A stretch of 12,785 nt of DNA. Source: Thauera sp. (lineage in GTDB: Bacteria; Pseudomonadota; Gammaproteobacteria; Burkholderiales; Rhodocyclaceae). Numbering within the stretch: the stretch's first letter is position 1; each line of letters starts with the position of its first letter. The notes below the pieces were generated by a model. That model saw only the letters and a list, made by a program, of their open reading frames with translations, did no database searches and was not told the DNA's origin. Both the position numbers and the translations under genes were made by a program. Below, one piece after another: positions 1-6,284 of this stretch. The stretch spans positions 7,293 to 20,077 of the forward strand of contig DMCZ01000011.1 of NCBI GenBank assembly GCA_003446655.1. Direction: 5' to 3'.

Positions 1-4
1 GAGT

Positions 5-24
5 AAATTCAAGACCTGACCCCC
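5..24. repeat. Possible edge of a dispersed REP/RAYT-type repeat
   Basis: The first bases contain AAATTCAAGACCTGACCCC, which stands out as AT-richer than the surroundings. From memory, this phrase (or its complement GGGGTCAGGTCTTGAATTT) recurs near REP-associated IS200-like transposase genes and in intergenic regions of several proteobacteria. Only one arm is inside the window, so neither the second arm nor a transposase can be seen. The assignment rests on recollection of a motif, not on structure visible here. Confidence 0.3.
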
Positions 25-36
25 ATAGAGAACAAC

Positions 37-762
37 ATGACCGCGAAAGACAAACTCCCCCGCAGCGTGCCCGACAGCACCACGCCGCGCTACAACGCGC
101 GCGAGTCCTGGCGGATCTTCGGGATTATGGCAGAGTTCGTGGAGGCGACCGAACGCCTGTCCGCGATCCGCCCGGCGGTGTCGATCTTCGGCAGCGCACG
201 CACGCCGCCCGACCACATGTACTACATGCTCACCGAAAGGATCGCCCGCCTGCTGTCGGATTCGGGCTTCGCGGTCATTTCCGGCGGCGGTCCGGGGATC
301 ATGGAGGCGGCCAACAAGGGCGCCTTCTTCGGCAAGAGCCCCTCGGTGGGGCTCAACATCCAGCTGCCACTGGAGCAGGCGGCCAACCCCTACCAGGACA
401 TCTCGCAGACCTTCCAGCACTTCTTCGCGCGCAAGTTCATGTTCGTGAAGTTCGCCACCGCCTACGTGGTGATGCCGGGCGGTTTCGGCACGCTCGACGA
501 GCTGCTCGAGGCGATGACGCTGGTGCAGACCAAGAAGAGCCGCAGGATCCCGATCATCCTGGTGCACCGCCCGTTCTGGCAGGGCCTGCTCGACTGGCTG
601 CGCGACCGCCTGGTCGCCGAAGGCATGGTCAGCCGCGAGGACCTCGACCTGGTGCAGGTCATCGACAAGCCGGAAGAGGTGGTCGAGGCAATCTTCAAGC
701 ACTACGAGCGCCGCGGCTTCCAGCCCCTGCCCGCTGAGCGCGAGATGATGCTGAACCTGTGA
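37..762 (+). CDS. LOG family protein (TIGR00730-type nucleotide 5'-monophosphate phosphoribohydrolase)
   Basis: A 241-residue soluble protein of the LOG / 'lysine decarboxylase-like' superfamily. Characterised members hydrolyse nucleotide or cytokinin-ribotide 5'-monophosphates to the free base plus ribose 5-phosphate. Visible hallmarks are a Rossmann-type opening (VSIFGSAR, about 48-55), the glycine-rich SGGGPGIMEAAN (about 82-93), the ARKFMFVK segment (131-138) with the conserved arginine, and the signature PGGFGTLDE (147-155) whose Glu155 is the expected catalytic acid. The roughly 40-residue N-terminal extension before the fold matches the larger TIGR00730 subgroup rather than the short plant-like LOGs. 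The ATG at 37 has only a weak purine stretch (about 28-32) upstream. A perfect GC palindrome follows the stop. The physiological substrate is unknown; older annotations as lysine decarboxylase should not be followed. Confidence 0.9.
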   Translation: MTAKDKLPRSVPDSTTPRYNARESWRIFGIMAEFVEATERLSAIRPAVSIFGSARTPPDHMYYMLTERIARLLSDSGFAVISGGGPGIMEAANKGAFFGKSPSVGLNIQLPLEQAANPYQDISQTFQHFFARKFMFVKFATAYVVMPGGFGTLDELLEAMTLVQTKKSRRIPIILVHRPFWQGLLDWLRDRLVAEGMVSREDLDLVQVIDKPEEVVEAIFKHYERRGFQPLPAEREMMLNL

Positions 763-763
763 A

Positions 764-775
764 GCCCCCGGGGGC
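764..775. other. Perfect 12-bp GC palindrome just after the LOG-family stop codon
   Basis: GCCCCCGGGGGC begins one base after the TGA stop at 760-762. As RNA it could form a very short 4-bp hairpin with a 4-base loop. There is no T-run after it, so it is not a convincing intrinsic terminator. It could mark the boundary between the LOG gene and the DUF2782 gene, or be chance in a GC-rich genome. Confidence 0.3.
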
Positions 776-794
776 GTGCGCCGGCATTACGGGC

Positions 795-800
795 TAGAAT
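795..800 (+). promoter_or_regulatory. Candidate -10 box upstream of the DUF2782 gene
   Basis: TAGAAT lies 23 bases before the ATG at 824 in a locally AT-richer patch (attacgggctagaattacgg). It differs from TATAAT at one position. No acceptable -35 hexamer is seen 16-18 bases upstream, so this is only a candidate. A near-identical phrase (attagaattcgg) precedes the maf gene. Confidence 0.25.
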
Positions 801-812
801 TACGGCATCTTC

Positions 813-818
813 AGGAGA
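813..818 (+). promoter_or_regulatory. Ribosome binding site fixing the DUF2782 start
   Basis: AGGAGA sits 5 bases before the ATG at 824. It supports that start over the upstream in-frame codon at 776, because the protein from 824 then begins directly with a signal peptide. Confidence 0.75.
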
Positions 819-823
819 CCACC

Positions 824-1147
824 ATGCGCCGCCCCCTCATCGCCCTGTTGCTGGCCGTTGCCGCGCCGGCCTTCGCCCAGCAGCCCGCCGGCCTCGAGCC
901 GATTCCCGAGCCGCCACCGATCCCGGCGGAGAATGGCGCGACCGAGGAACCCGAGGTCACCATCGTCAAGCGCGGTGAGGACACCGTCACCGAATACCGC
1001 ATCCGCGGCCAGCTCTACATGGTCAAGGTGACGCCGCCGCATGGCGTGCCCTACTACCTGATCGACAAGGAAGGCAACGGCCGGATGGTCCGCGACGACG
1101 CCGCACCCAACCTCGCCGTGCCGATGTGGGTGATCAAGTCCTGGTGA
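824..1147 (+). CDS. DUF2782 family exported protein
   Basis: A 107-residue small protein. Starting at ATG 824 gives a clean Sec signal peptide: two arginines, a hydrophobic core, and a likely AxA cleavage (PAFA|QQ) after residue 18. The mature part opens with a proline- and glutamate-rich linker (about 22-42). The conserved core follows, with VTIVKRGEDTVTEYRIRGQ, then YMVKVTPPHGVPYYLID and a final MWVIKSW, which I recognise as the DUF2782 pattern of betaproteobacteria. No catalytic residues are evident and the function is unknown. It is probably periplasmic; no lipobox cysteine is present. The strong ribosome binding site at 813-818 decides the start. The stop codon overlaps the GTG start of the DNA glycosylase gene (GTGA, 1144-1147), so the two are probably cotranslated. 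Confidence 0.85.
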   Translation: MRRPLIALLLAVAAPAFAQQPAGLEPIPEPPPIPAENGATEEPEVTIVKRGEDTVTEYRIRGQLYMVKVTPPHGVPYYLIDKEGNGRMVRDDAAPNLAVPMWVIKSW

Positions 1148-1737
1148 GCACGACCGTCGCAGCTCGGGGAAACAGGGAACAGATCCCGACTGCCCCCGGG
1201 GAATCACGGGCTGCCTCCCGTTTCCCCGCTCCATCGTCCCCGGTTCGCCGCAGCTTTCCCCCGGTCTGCGCCAGGGATGCGCGCGTACTCGTCCTCGGCA
1301 GCATGCCGGGCGCGGCCTCGCTTGCCGCAGCGCAGTACTACGCCCACCCGCGCAATGCCTTCTGGCCGATCATGGGCGCGCTCTTCGGCGCCGGCCCCGA
1401 GCTGCCCTACCCCGAACGCCTGCAGCGCCTGAAGGACGCCGGCGTGGCGCTGTGGGACGTGATCGCTGGCTGCGAGCGCCGGGGGAGCCTCGACAGTGCG
1501 ATCACGCCCGCGAGCATCGAAGCCAACGATTTCGCCGGTCTGTTCCGCGACTGCCCGCACATCGGCCACGTCTTCTTCAACGGCACCGCCGCCGAAACCG
1601 TCTTCCGCCGCCATGTACGTGGCCGGATCGCCCTGCCGGCGCTGCACTTCACGCGCCTGCCCTCGACCAGCCCGGCGCATGCCGCGCGCAGTTTCGAGGC
1701 CAAGCTCGCCGCCTGGCAGGCGGTGCGCGCCGCCTGA
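1144..1737 (+). CDS. DNA-deoxyinosine / mismatch uracil-DNA glycosylase (UDG superfamily, TIGR04274-like)
   Basis: A 197-residue protein of the uracil-DNA glycosylase fold that should excise deaminated bases (hypoxanthine, possibly uracil opposite G) to start base excision repair. Diagnostic segments are VLVLGSMPGAASL (about 48-60), QYYAHPRNAFW (64-74), the FNGTAAE strand-loop (145-151) and the DNA-intercalating-loop region LPSTSPAH (172-179). The core is complete. The GTG at 1144 is chosen because it overlaps the upstream stop in a GTGA arrangement; the only earlier in-frame choice is GTG 1126. No ATG, GTG or TTG exists in frame between 1144 and the conserved core, so an atypical 40-residue basic, proline-rich N-terminus is unavoidable. 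Residues 8-29 are encoded by a long imperfect hairpin (1165-1228). The mug name is sometimes applied, but the family-6-like motifs fit a hypoxanthine glycosylase better. Confidence 0.85.
   Translation: MSTTVAARGNREQIPTAPGESRAASRFPAPSSPVRRSFPPVCARDARVLVLGSMPGAASLAAAQYYAHPRNAFWPIMGALFGAGPELPYPERLQRLKDAGVALWDVIAGCERRGSLDSAITPASIEANDFAGLFRDCPHIGHVFFNGTAAETVFRRHVRGRIALPALHFTRLPSTSPAHAARSFEAKLAAWQAVRAA
1165..1228. repeat. Long imperfect palindrome within the 5' end of the glycosylase gene
   Basis: CGGGGAAAC (1165-1173) is the exact reverse complement of GTTTCCCCG (1220-1228). Inside these arms, GGGA (1175-1178) pairs with TCCC (1216-1219), CAG (1180-1182) with CTG (1211-1213), and CCCG (1185-1188) with CGGG (1207-1210). 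That gives 20 base pairs in register, with small bulges and an 18-base loop holding CCCCGGGG. It starts 21 bases after the GTG start codon and is translated as the non-conserved N-terminus. The structure is read directly from the sequence. Whether it is an inserted palindromic repeat or an mRNA structure controlling translation is inference. Confidence 0.6.
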
Positions 1738-1758
1738 TCCGCTTCAACCGCCCCACCC

Positions 1759-1762
1759 GGAG
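1759..1762 (+). promoter_or_regulatory. Ribosome binding site of thrB
   Basis: GGAG (in cccggagcccgc) sits 5 bases before the ATG at 1768 and supports that start for homoserine kinase. Confidence 0.55.
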
Positions 1763-1767
1763 CCCGC

Positions 1768-2724
1768 ATGTCCGTCTTCACCCCCGTCCCCGAATCCGTG
1801 CTCGCCGAATGGCTCAAGGACTACGCCGTCGGCCGCCTGGTCGAGCTCAAGGGCATCTCTGCAGGGGTGCAGAACAGCAACTTCTTCGTCACGACCACGC
1901 TCGGACGCTACGTGCTGACGCTCTTCGAAGGCATGTCGCGCGCCGAACTGCCCTACTACCTGCACCTGATGGCGCACCTTGCACGCCATGGCCTGCCGGT
2001 GCCCGGCCCGATCGCCAACCGCGACAATGAATACCTCGGCACCCTGCAGGAGCGCCCGGCCGCGCTGGTGGTGCGCCTGTCCGGCAGCTCGGAGATGAAC
2101 CCCGGTGTCCGCCATTGCGAGCGCGTCGGCGCCATGCTTGCCGGCCTGCACCTCGCCGGCCAGTCTTACGGGCGCCGCCAGGACAACCCGCGCGGCGCCG
2201 CGTGGCGCACCGCCACGGCGGAGATCGTGCGTCCCTTCCTGCCCGCAGGCGATCAGGCCTTGCTCGATGCCGAGATCGCCAGCCAGGCGACGATCGACCT
2301 GGCCGCCCTGCCCTGCGGCGCGATCCACGCCGACCTGTTCCGCGACAACGTGCTGTGGGACACCGACACCGACGGCAGCGTGCGCATCGGCGGCGTCATC
2401 GATTTCTACTTCGCCGGCTTCGATGCGCTGCTGTTCGACGTCGCCGTCACGGTCAATGACTGGTGTTCGACACCCGATGGCGGACTGGACGACGCCCGCG
2501 TCGCGGCCCTGCTCGAGGCCTATCAGGCCGAACGCGCCTTCACCGACGCCGAGCGTGCGGCCTGGCCGGCCATGCTGCGTGCCGCCGCGCTGCGCTTCTG
2601 GCTGTCGCGCGCAGCCGACTTCCACCTGCCGCGCACCGGCGAGATGGTGCTGGTCAAGGACCCCGACGAGTACCGCGACATCCTGCGCCTGCGCAGCGCC
2701 GGCGTGCCGCCGCTGCCCCGCTGA
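1768..2724 (+). CDS. thrB: Homoserine kinase (ThrB, aminoglycoside-phosphotransferase-fold type)
   Basis: A 318-residue cytoplasmic kinase that phosphorylates L-homoserine with ATP to O-phospho-L-homoserine, the step before threonine synthase. It belongs to the APH/choline-kinase-fold form (TIGR00938), not the GHMP-fold ThrB of Escherichia coli. The N-terminal lobe carries LKGISAGVQNSNFFV (28-41) as the nucleotide-binding hairpin. The catalytic loop is IHADLFRDN (186-194), with Asp189 as the expected catalytic base and Asn194 binding metal. The metal-binding Asp212 lies in GVIDFYFAGFD (209-219). Length matches the family. It starts 30 bases after the glycosylase stop with a recognisable GGAG site, suggesting one transcript. 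No thrA or thrC is in the window, so the rest of the pathway lies elsewhere. No leader-peptide attenuator is seen. Confidence 0.95.
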   Translation: MSVFTPVPESVLAEWLKDYAVGRLVELKGISAGVQNSNFFVTTTLGRYVLTLFEGMSRAELPYYLHLMAHLARHGLPVPGPIANRDNEYLGTLQERPAALVVRLSGSSEMNPGVRHCERVGAMLAGLHLAGQSYGRRQDNPRGAAWRTATAEIVRPFLPAGDQALLDAEIASQATIDLAALPCGAIHADLFRDNVLWDTDTDGSVRIGGVIDFYFAGFDALLFDVAVTVNDWCSTPDGGLDDARVAALLEAYQAERAFTDAERAAWPAMLRAAALRFWLSRAADFHLPRTGEMVLVKDPDEYRDILRLRSAGVPPLPR

Positions 2725-2766
2725 CAGCCGCCCACGACGCGCGCCAAGCCTCGGAACGGTCCCGCA

Positions 2767-3627
2767 ATGAATCAGAACTCACCACGCCCGCCCCACCCGC
2801 CGCCGCCAGCTCCCGGCGACGTCGCCCCCGCCCACGCCCTCAACTGGCTGGCCGAAGGCTGGCGGCTGTTCATGAAGGCGCCCGGCCTCTGGATCATCCA
2901 GGCGCTGCTCTTCTTCATCATCATCGCCGCGCTCGGCATGCTGCCCTTCCTCGGCTGGGCGGCAGCGCCGGGCGCGCTGCCCGTGCTGGTGGCCGGCATG
3001 CTGTCGGGCGCGCAGGCGCTGGACCGCGGCGAGCCATTGCGCATCGACGCGCTCTTCGACGGCATCCGCCGCCACGCCGGCAACCTGCTGCTGGTCGGCG
3101 CCTTCCACCTGCTCGGCCTGCTGCTGGCGGCAATGGCCGCGGCAGCGGTCGGCGGCAGCGCTGCGCTCACAGGCATGGCTGTGGGCGCGCTGGCTGGAGC
3201 CGGCGTGGCAGCGGGCGGCATGATGCTCGGGGTGCTGGTGTTCACCGTGCTGTGGGCGCTGGTGATGATGGCGATGTGGTTCGCCCCGGCCCTGGTGATG
3301 CTGCACGAGGTCGCGCCGCTCGACGCGATGAGGCTGTCGGTGCGCGCTTGCGTGCACAACCTGCTCGCCTTCATCGTGCTCGCCGCGCTGCTTTATGTGG
3401 GCGTGTGGGTCGCAATGCTCCCCGCCGGGCTGGGCATGCTGGTGCTGATCCCGGTCACCGCCGGCGCGCTCTATGCAGCGTGGAAGGAAACCTTCGCGCA
3501 GGCACCCGCGCTTCCCGGACCGGAGCCGACCCCACCCGCGGGAACCACGCCGGCGGCACCTGAGCCCCCTGCACCGCCGTCCGCCCCCGGACCCGATGCA
3601 CCGCCTGGTGACACCCCCCGCCCCTGA
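2767..3627 (+). CDS. BPSS1780-type multi-span membrane protein, copy 1
   Basis: A 286-residue integral membrane protein of unknown function. The N-terminus is proline-rich (about 6-16), followed by an amphipathic segment (LNWLAEGWRLFMKAPGLW, 25-42) typical of the BPSS1780 family. About six hydrophobic segments follow, near 41-62, 66-82, 105-128, 132-178 (probably two spans), 198-216 and 219-238. A conserved WFAPALV motif is at 171-177. The last 45 residues form a Pro/Ala/Gly-rich soluble tail with no predicted fold. The start at 2767 has only a weak GGAACGG site 6 bases upstream. The neighbouring gene at 3668 is a clear paralogue: both share the opening amphipathic block, the FAPAL motif and a following RACVHN / YACLRN block. 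Nothing in the sequence shows a substrate; a transporter or membrane-organising role would be guesswork. Confidence 0.85.
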   Translation: MNQNSPRPPHPPPPAPGDVAPAHALNWLAEGWRLFMKAPGLWIIQALLFFIIIAALGMLPFLGWAAAPGALPVLVAGMLSGAQALDRGEPLRIDALFDGIRRHAGNLLLVGAFHLLGLLLAAMAAAAVGGSAALTGMAVGALAGAGVAAGGMMLGVLVFTVLWALVMMAMWFAPALVMLHEVAPLDAMRLSVRACVHNLLAFIVLAALLYVGVWVAMLPAGLGMLVLIPVTAGALYAAWKETFAQAPALPGPEPTPPAGTTPAAPEPPAPPSAPGPDAPPGDTPRP

Positions 3628-3667
3628 ACCCGACCCTCCCCCGATACCTTCGAAGACCCATCTCTCC

Positions 3668-4471
3668 ATGCAAGCACAACAACTCCCGATGCAGCGCGGC
3701 TGGGCCTGGCTGCGCGAGGGCCTTCAGCTGTGGCGCCGCAACCCGGCGCTGATCACCTTCGCCACCTTCGGCTACCTGCTGTCCATCGTCGTGATCAGCA
3801 TCGTGCCGCTCCTCGGCCAGCTCGTCGCCTCGCTCGTGATGCCTGCGCTGTCGGTGGGCGTACTCAACGCCTGCCGCGCCACCGACGCCGGCCGCAAGGT
3901 CGGCCCGGACGTGCTGTTCTCGGGCTTCAAGACCAATCTGCCCGCCCTGGTCGCGATCGGCGGCCTCTACCTGGCGGCCACGCTGATCGTGCTGCTGCTC
4001 GTCTCCCTGGTCGACGACGGCAGCCTGGCGGCGGTGATGCGCGGCGAGGACATCGAGGCGCAGATGAGCGGCGACACCTCGATCGGCTTCACGCTGCTGG
4101 TCGGGCTGGCGCTGTCCACCCCGGTGATGATGGCCTACTGGTTCGCACCGGCGCTGGCCGCGTGGTGGAAGGTCCCGGCGCCGAAGGCGATGTTCTTCAG
4201 CTTCTATGCCTGCTTGCGCAACTGGCGCCCGTTCGTCGCCTACGCCATCGGCCTGGCGATCTTCGGCGCCATCCTGCCCGGCATCCTGATCGGCGTGCTC
4301 GGCCTGCTGTCGCCCACGCTCGGCAGCCTGGCCTCGCTGCCCATCCCGCTGATCATCCTGCCGGTGATCTTCACCACCTTCTACACCGCGACGCGCGACG
4401 TCTTCGGCCTGCCCGACGGCCAGGCGCCGCGCACGCTCGACGCCCCGGCTGACGAGCACAATGGCGGCTGA
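3668..4471 (+). CDS. BPSS1780-type multi-span membrane protein, copy 2
   Basis: A 267-residue membrane protein, a paralogue of the gene ending at 3627. It begins with GWAWLREGLQLWRRNPALI (11-29), matching the LNWLAEGWRLFMKAPGLW block of copy 1. It has hydrophobic spans near 29-48, 50-67, 92-114, 139-164, 187-212 and 220-241, the motif YWFAPALAAWW (157-167), and FYACLRNWRPF (179-189) aligned with RACVHNLLAF of copy 1. Copy 2 lacks the long proline tail. I use ATG 3668. An in-frame ATG at 3689 (MQRGW) is possible, and neither has a strong ribosome binding site. Its end overlaps the nadD start by 11 bases, so it is likely cotranscribed with nadD. Function unknown. Confidence 0.85.
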   Translation: MQAQQLPMQRGWAWLREGLQLWRRNPALITFATFGYLLSIVVISIVPLLGQLVASLVMPALSVGVLNACRATDAGRKVGPDVLFSGFKTNLPALVAIGGLYLAATLIVLLLVSLVDDGSLAAVMRGEDIEAQMSGDTSIGFTLLVGLALSTPVMMAYWFAPALAAWWKVPAPKAMFFSFYACLRNWRPFVAYAIGLAIFGAILPGILIGVLGLLSPTLGSLASLPIPLIILPVIFTTFYTATRDVFGLPDGQAPRTLDAPADEHNGG

Positions 4472-5168
4472 GCCCATGCCGTCCGCACAACCCATGCAGG
4501 CCCTCCATGGCCTGCCGCTCGGCTTGCTCGGCGGCACCTTCGACCCGATCCACCTCGGCCACCTGCGCCTGGCCGAGGAGGCACGCGAGGCACTCGGGCT
4601 CGGCGGCCTGCGCCTGATCCCCGCCGGCCGGCCGCCCCACCGGGGCGAACCGGGCAGCACCGCCGAGGACCGCCTGGCGATGGCGCACCTCGCCGTCGCC
4701 GGCAACCCCGCGCTGCAGGTGGACGACGGCGAGGTGCGTGCGCAACAGAAGAGCTACACCGTGCTTACCCTGGAGCGCCTGCGCGCCGAGGTGGGGCCGC
4801 AGCGCCCGCTGGTGCTGATCCTCGGCGCCGACGCCTTCGAGGGCCTGCCGACCTGGCACCGCTGGATCGAGCTCTTCGGGCTCGCCCACATTGCCGTCGC
4901 CAACCGCCCCGGCTACGCCCCCCACGGCCGGCGCTGGCCGGCCACGCTGTCCCCCGAACTCGACGCCGCCTGCCGCAACCGACACACAGCCAACGCCGCC
5001 GATCTGCGCGCCGCGCCTGCCGGCCGCGTCATGCCCTTCGACATGACGCCGCTGGCGATCTCCGCCTCGCTGATCCGCGACCTGGTGCGTAACGGCCACA
5101 GCGCCCGCTATTTGCTGCCCGATTCCGTTCTCGACTATATTGCCGCGCACCATCTGTACCGGAAATAG
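4461..5168 (+). CDS. nadD: Nicotinate-nucleotide adenylyltransferase
   Basis: A 235-residue cytoplasmic enzyme that transfers AMP from ATP to nicotinate mononucleotide, giving deamido-NAD, the penultimate step of NAD synthesis. The nucleotidyltransferase fold shows GGTFDPIHLGHL (24-35) with the HxGH ATP-binding histidines (His31, His34). PAGRPPHR (54-61), LGADAFEGLPTWHRW (121-135) for mononucleotide binding, and ISASLIRDLVRNG (200-212), the ISxTxxR-like ATP motif near the C-terminus, follow. Length is normal for the family. ATG 4461 overlaps the upstream gene by 11 bases; ATG 4476 and ATG 4494 are in-frame alternatives that would shorten a non-conserved N-terminus, and no ribosome binding site settles the choice. 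It heads the conserved run nadD-rsfS-rlmH. Confidence 0.95.
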   Translation: MAAEPMPSAQPMQALHGLPLGLLGGTFDPIHLGHLRLAEEAREALGLGGLRLIPAGRPPHRGEPGSTAEDRLAMAHLAVAGNPALQVDDGEVRAQQKSYTVLTLERLRAEVGPQRPLVLILGADAFEGLPTWHRWIELFGLAHIAVANRPGYAPHGRRWPATLSPELDAACRNRHTANAADLRAAPAGRVMPFDMTPLAISASLIRDLVRNGHSARYLLPDSVLDYIAAHHLYRK

Positions 5169-5274
5169 AACGGCGACCGCGGACTGCCCCCGTTTGTGTC
5201 GCCCCCGCTACCTTCCTCCGGCCCAGCCGTTTTCCCGCGAGACCCGCTTCCACAGCGACGCCCCCGCCACCCCC

Positions 5275-5279
5275 AAGGA
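5275..5279 (+). promoter_or_regulatory. Ribosome binding site of rsfS
   Basis: AAGGA lies 5 bases before the ATG at 5285. The rest of the 116-base nadD-rsfS gap is pyrimidine-rich on this strand, and I see no clear promoter or terminator in it. Confidence 0.6.
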
Positions 5280-5284
5280 CCCGA

Positions 5285-5635
5285 ATGGACACCCCCTCCC
5301 TCGAAAAGATCGTCGTCGCCGCGCTCGAAGACATCAAGGCACGCGACATCGAAGTCATCGACACCTCGAAGCTCACCCCGCTGTTCGACCGCATCGTCAT
5401 CGCCAGCGCCGAGTCCGGCCGGCAGACGCGCGCGCTGGCGCAGAATGTCCACGACAAGGTCAAGGAGGCAGGCGGCGAGATCATCGGCACCGAAGGCGAG
5501 GAGACCGGCGAGTGGGTGCTGGTCGACCTCGGCAACATCGTCGTCCATGTGATGCAGCCCGCGGTGCGCGCGCACTACAAGCTCGAAGAGCTGTGGAGCA
5601 CCCCGCCGGCGAGCCGCCGCAGCGCCGCGCACTGA
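5285..5635 (+). CDS. rsfS: Ribosomal silencing factor RsfS (YbeB/Iojap family)
   Basis: A 116-residue protein of the Iojap/RsfS family. Family members bind ribosomal protein uL14 on the 50S subunit and block joining with the 30S, lowering translation in stationary phase or starvation. Features seen are the opening LEKIVVAALEDIKARDI (6-22), the central DRIVIASAESGRQTRAL (35-51), and the C-terminal block GEWVLVDLGNIVVHVM (75-90) followed by HYKLEELW (97-104), the typical ending. A short basic, alanine-rich tail (109-116) follows. It has a good ribosome binding site and sits between nadD and rlmH, its near-universal neighbours. That context makes the assignment secure. Confidence 0.95.
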   Translation: MDTPSLEKIVVAALEDIKARDIEVIDTSKLTPLFDRIVIASAESGRQTRALAQNVHDKVKEAGGEIIGTEGEETGEWVLVDLGNIVVHVMQPAVRAHYKLEELWSTPPASRRSAAH

Positions 5636-5666
5636 GCGCCGCGCGCCAAGCCATCCAGCCGCCCTC

Positions 5667-6137
5667 GTGAAGCTCTTCGTCATCGCCGTCGGCCACCGCA
5701 TGCCCGGCTGGGTCGCGGCGGGCTTCGACGAGTTCGCGCGCCGCATGCCGCGCGAGCTGCCGCTGCAGCTCATCGAGGTCAAGGCCGAGCCGCGCACCAG
5801 CGGCAAGACGGTGGAGGCGATGATGAGCGCTGAAGCGGCCCGCATCGAAGCTGCGCTGCCGCCGCGCTGCCGCCGCGTGATCCTCGACGAGCACGGGGCC
5901 GACCTCACCACCGTAGCGCTCGCGCGCCGGCTCGAGGCCTGGCAGGGTGAAGGCGAGGACGTGGCGCTGATCATCGGCGGCCCGGACGGCCTGGCGCCCG
6001 CACTCAAGGCTTCGGCACGCGAGGCGATCCGCCTGTCCAGCCTCACCCTGCCCCACGCCCTGGTGCGCCCGCTGCTGGCCGAGGCGCTGTATCGCGCGTG
6101 GACGGTGCTGAAGAACCACCCCTACCACCGCGAGTGA
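5667..6137 (+). CDS. rlmH: 23S rRNA (pseudouridine1915-N3)-methyltransferase RlmH
   Basis: A 156-residue SPOUT-class methyltransferase that uses S-adenosylmethionine to methylate N3 of pseudouridine 1915 in helix 69 of 23S rRNA, late in 50S maturation on assembled 70S ribosomes. The knotted SAM site is visible as LIIGGPDGL (101-109) and LSSLTLPHAL (123-132). The C-terminal EALYRAWTVLKNHPYHRE (139-156), with the HPYH ending, is characteristic. The start is GTG 5667, giving the standard MKLFVIAVGHRMPGW opening; no ATG fits, and the upstream bases show no strong ribosome binding site. It lies 31 bases after rsfS, so cotranscription is likely. Confidence 0.96.
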   Translation: MKLFVIAVGHRMPGWVAAGFDEFARRMPRELPLQLIEVKAEPRTSGKTVEAMMSAEAARIEAALPPRCRRVILDEHGADLTTVALARRLEAWQGEGEDVALIIGGPDGLAPALKASAREAIRLSSLTLPHALVRPLLAEALYRAWTVLKNHPYHRE

Positions 6138-6206
6138 GCGGATCGCCGCCCGGCGCGCGGGCAGCGGCCCTCCGTCCCGACCGCGGCGACCCCGGGTAAA
6201 ACCCAT

Positions 6207-6212
6207 TAGAAT
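6207..6212 (+). promoter_or_regulatory. Candidate -10 box upstream of maf
   Basis: TAGAAT occurs in the 147-base gap between rlmH and maf, just after a small GGGTaaaACCC hairpin (6194-6204). The surrounding phrase attagaattcgg resembles that before the DUF2782 gene. No convincing -35 box is present. It could let maf and rng be transcribed separately from nadD-rsfS-rlmH. Confidence 0.25.
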
Positions 6213-6284
6213 TCGGGGCAATCCATCGCACCGTGCGCCTGCACGCATGGATGCGCCTGTGCCCCGCCTTGTCGACCTCCGCCC

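Noticed and set aside
2463..3563. 366-codon plus-strand open frame overlapping thrB and the first BPSS1780 gene
   Set aside because: It is an Arg/Ala/Gly-rich out-of-frame translation of two real genes, with no recognisable motif.
3455..4705. Long minus-strand open frame across the BPSS1780 pair and the nadD start
   Set aside because: It is a biased Arg/Gln/Asp/Gly-rich translation with no domain, opposite well-supported membrane genes. It is an antisense shadow.
5169..5284. nadD-rsfS gap checked for promoter, terminator or small gene
   Set aside because: Apart from the rsfS ribosome binding site, the 116 bases show only a pyrimidine-rich tract. No convincing -10/-35 pair, hairpin or small coding frame is visible.
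6144..6168. GC-rich hairpin after rlmH, as a possible terminator
   Set aside because: The arms pair (GCCCG 6148-6152 with CGGGC 6158-6162, plus flanking pairs), but no T-run follows. GC-rich hairpins of this size are common by chance in such a genome.
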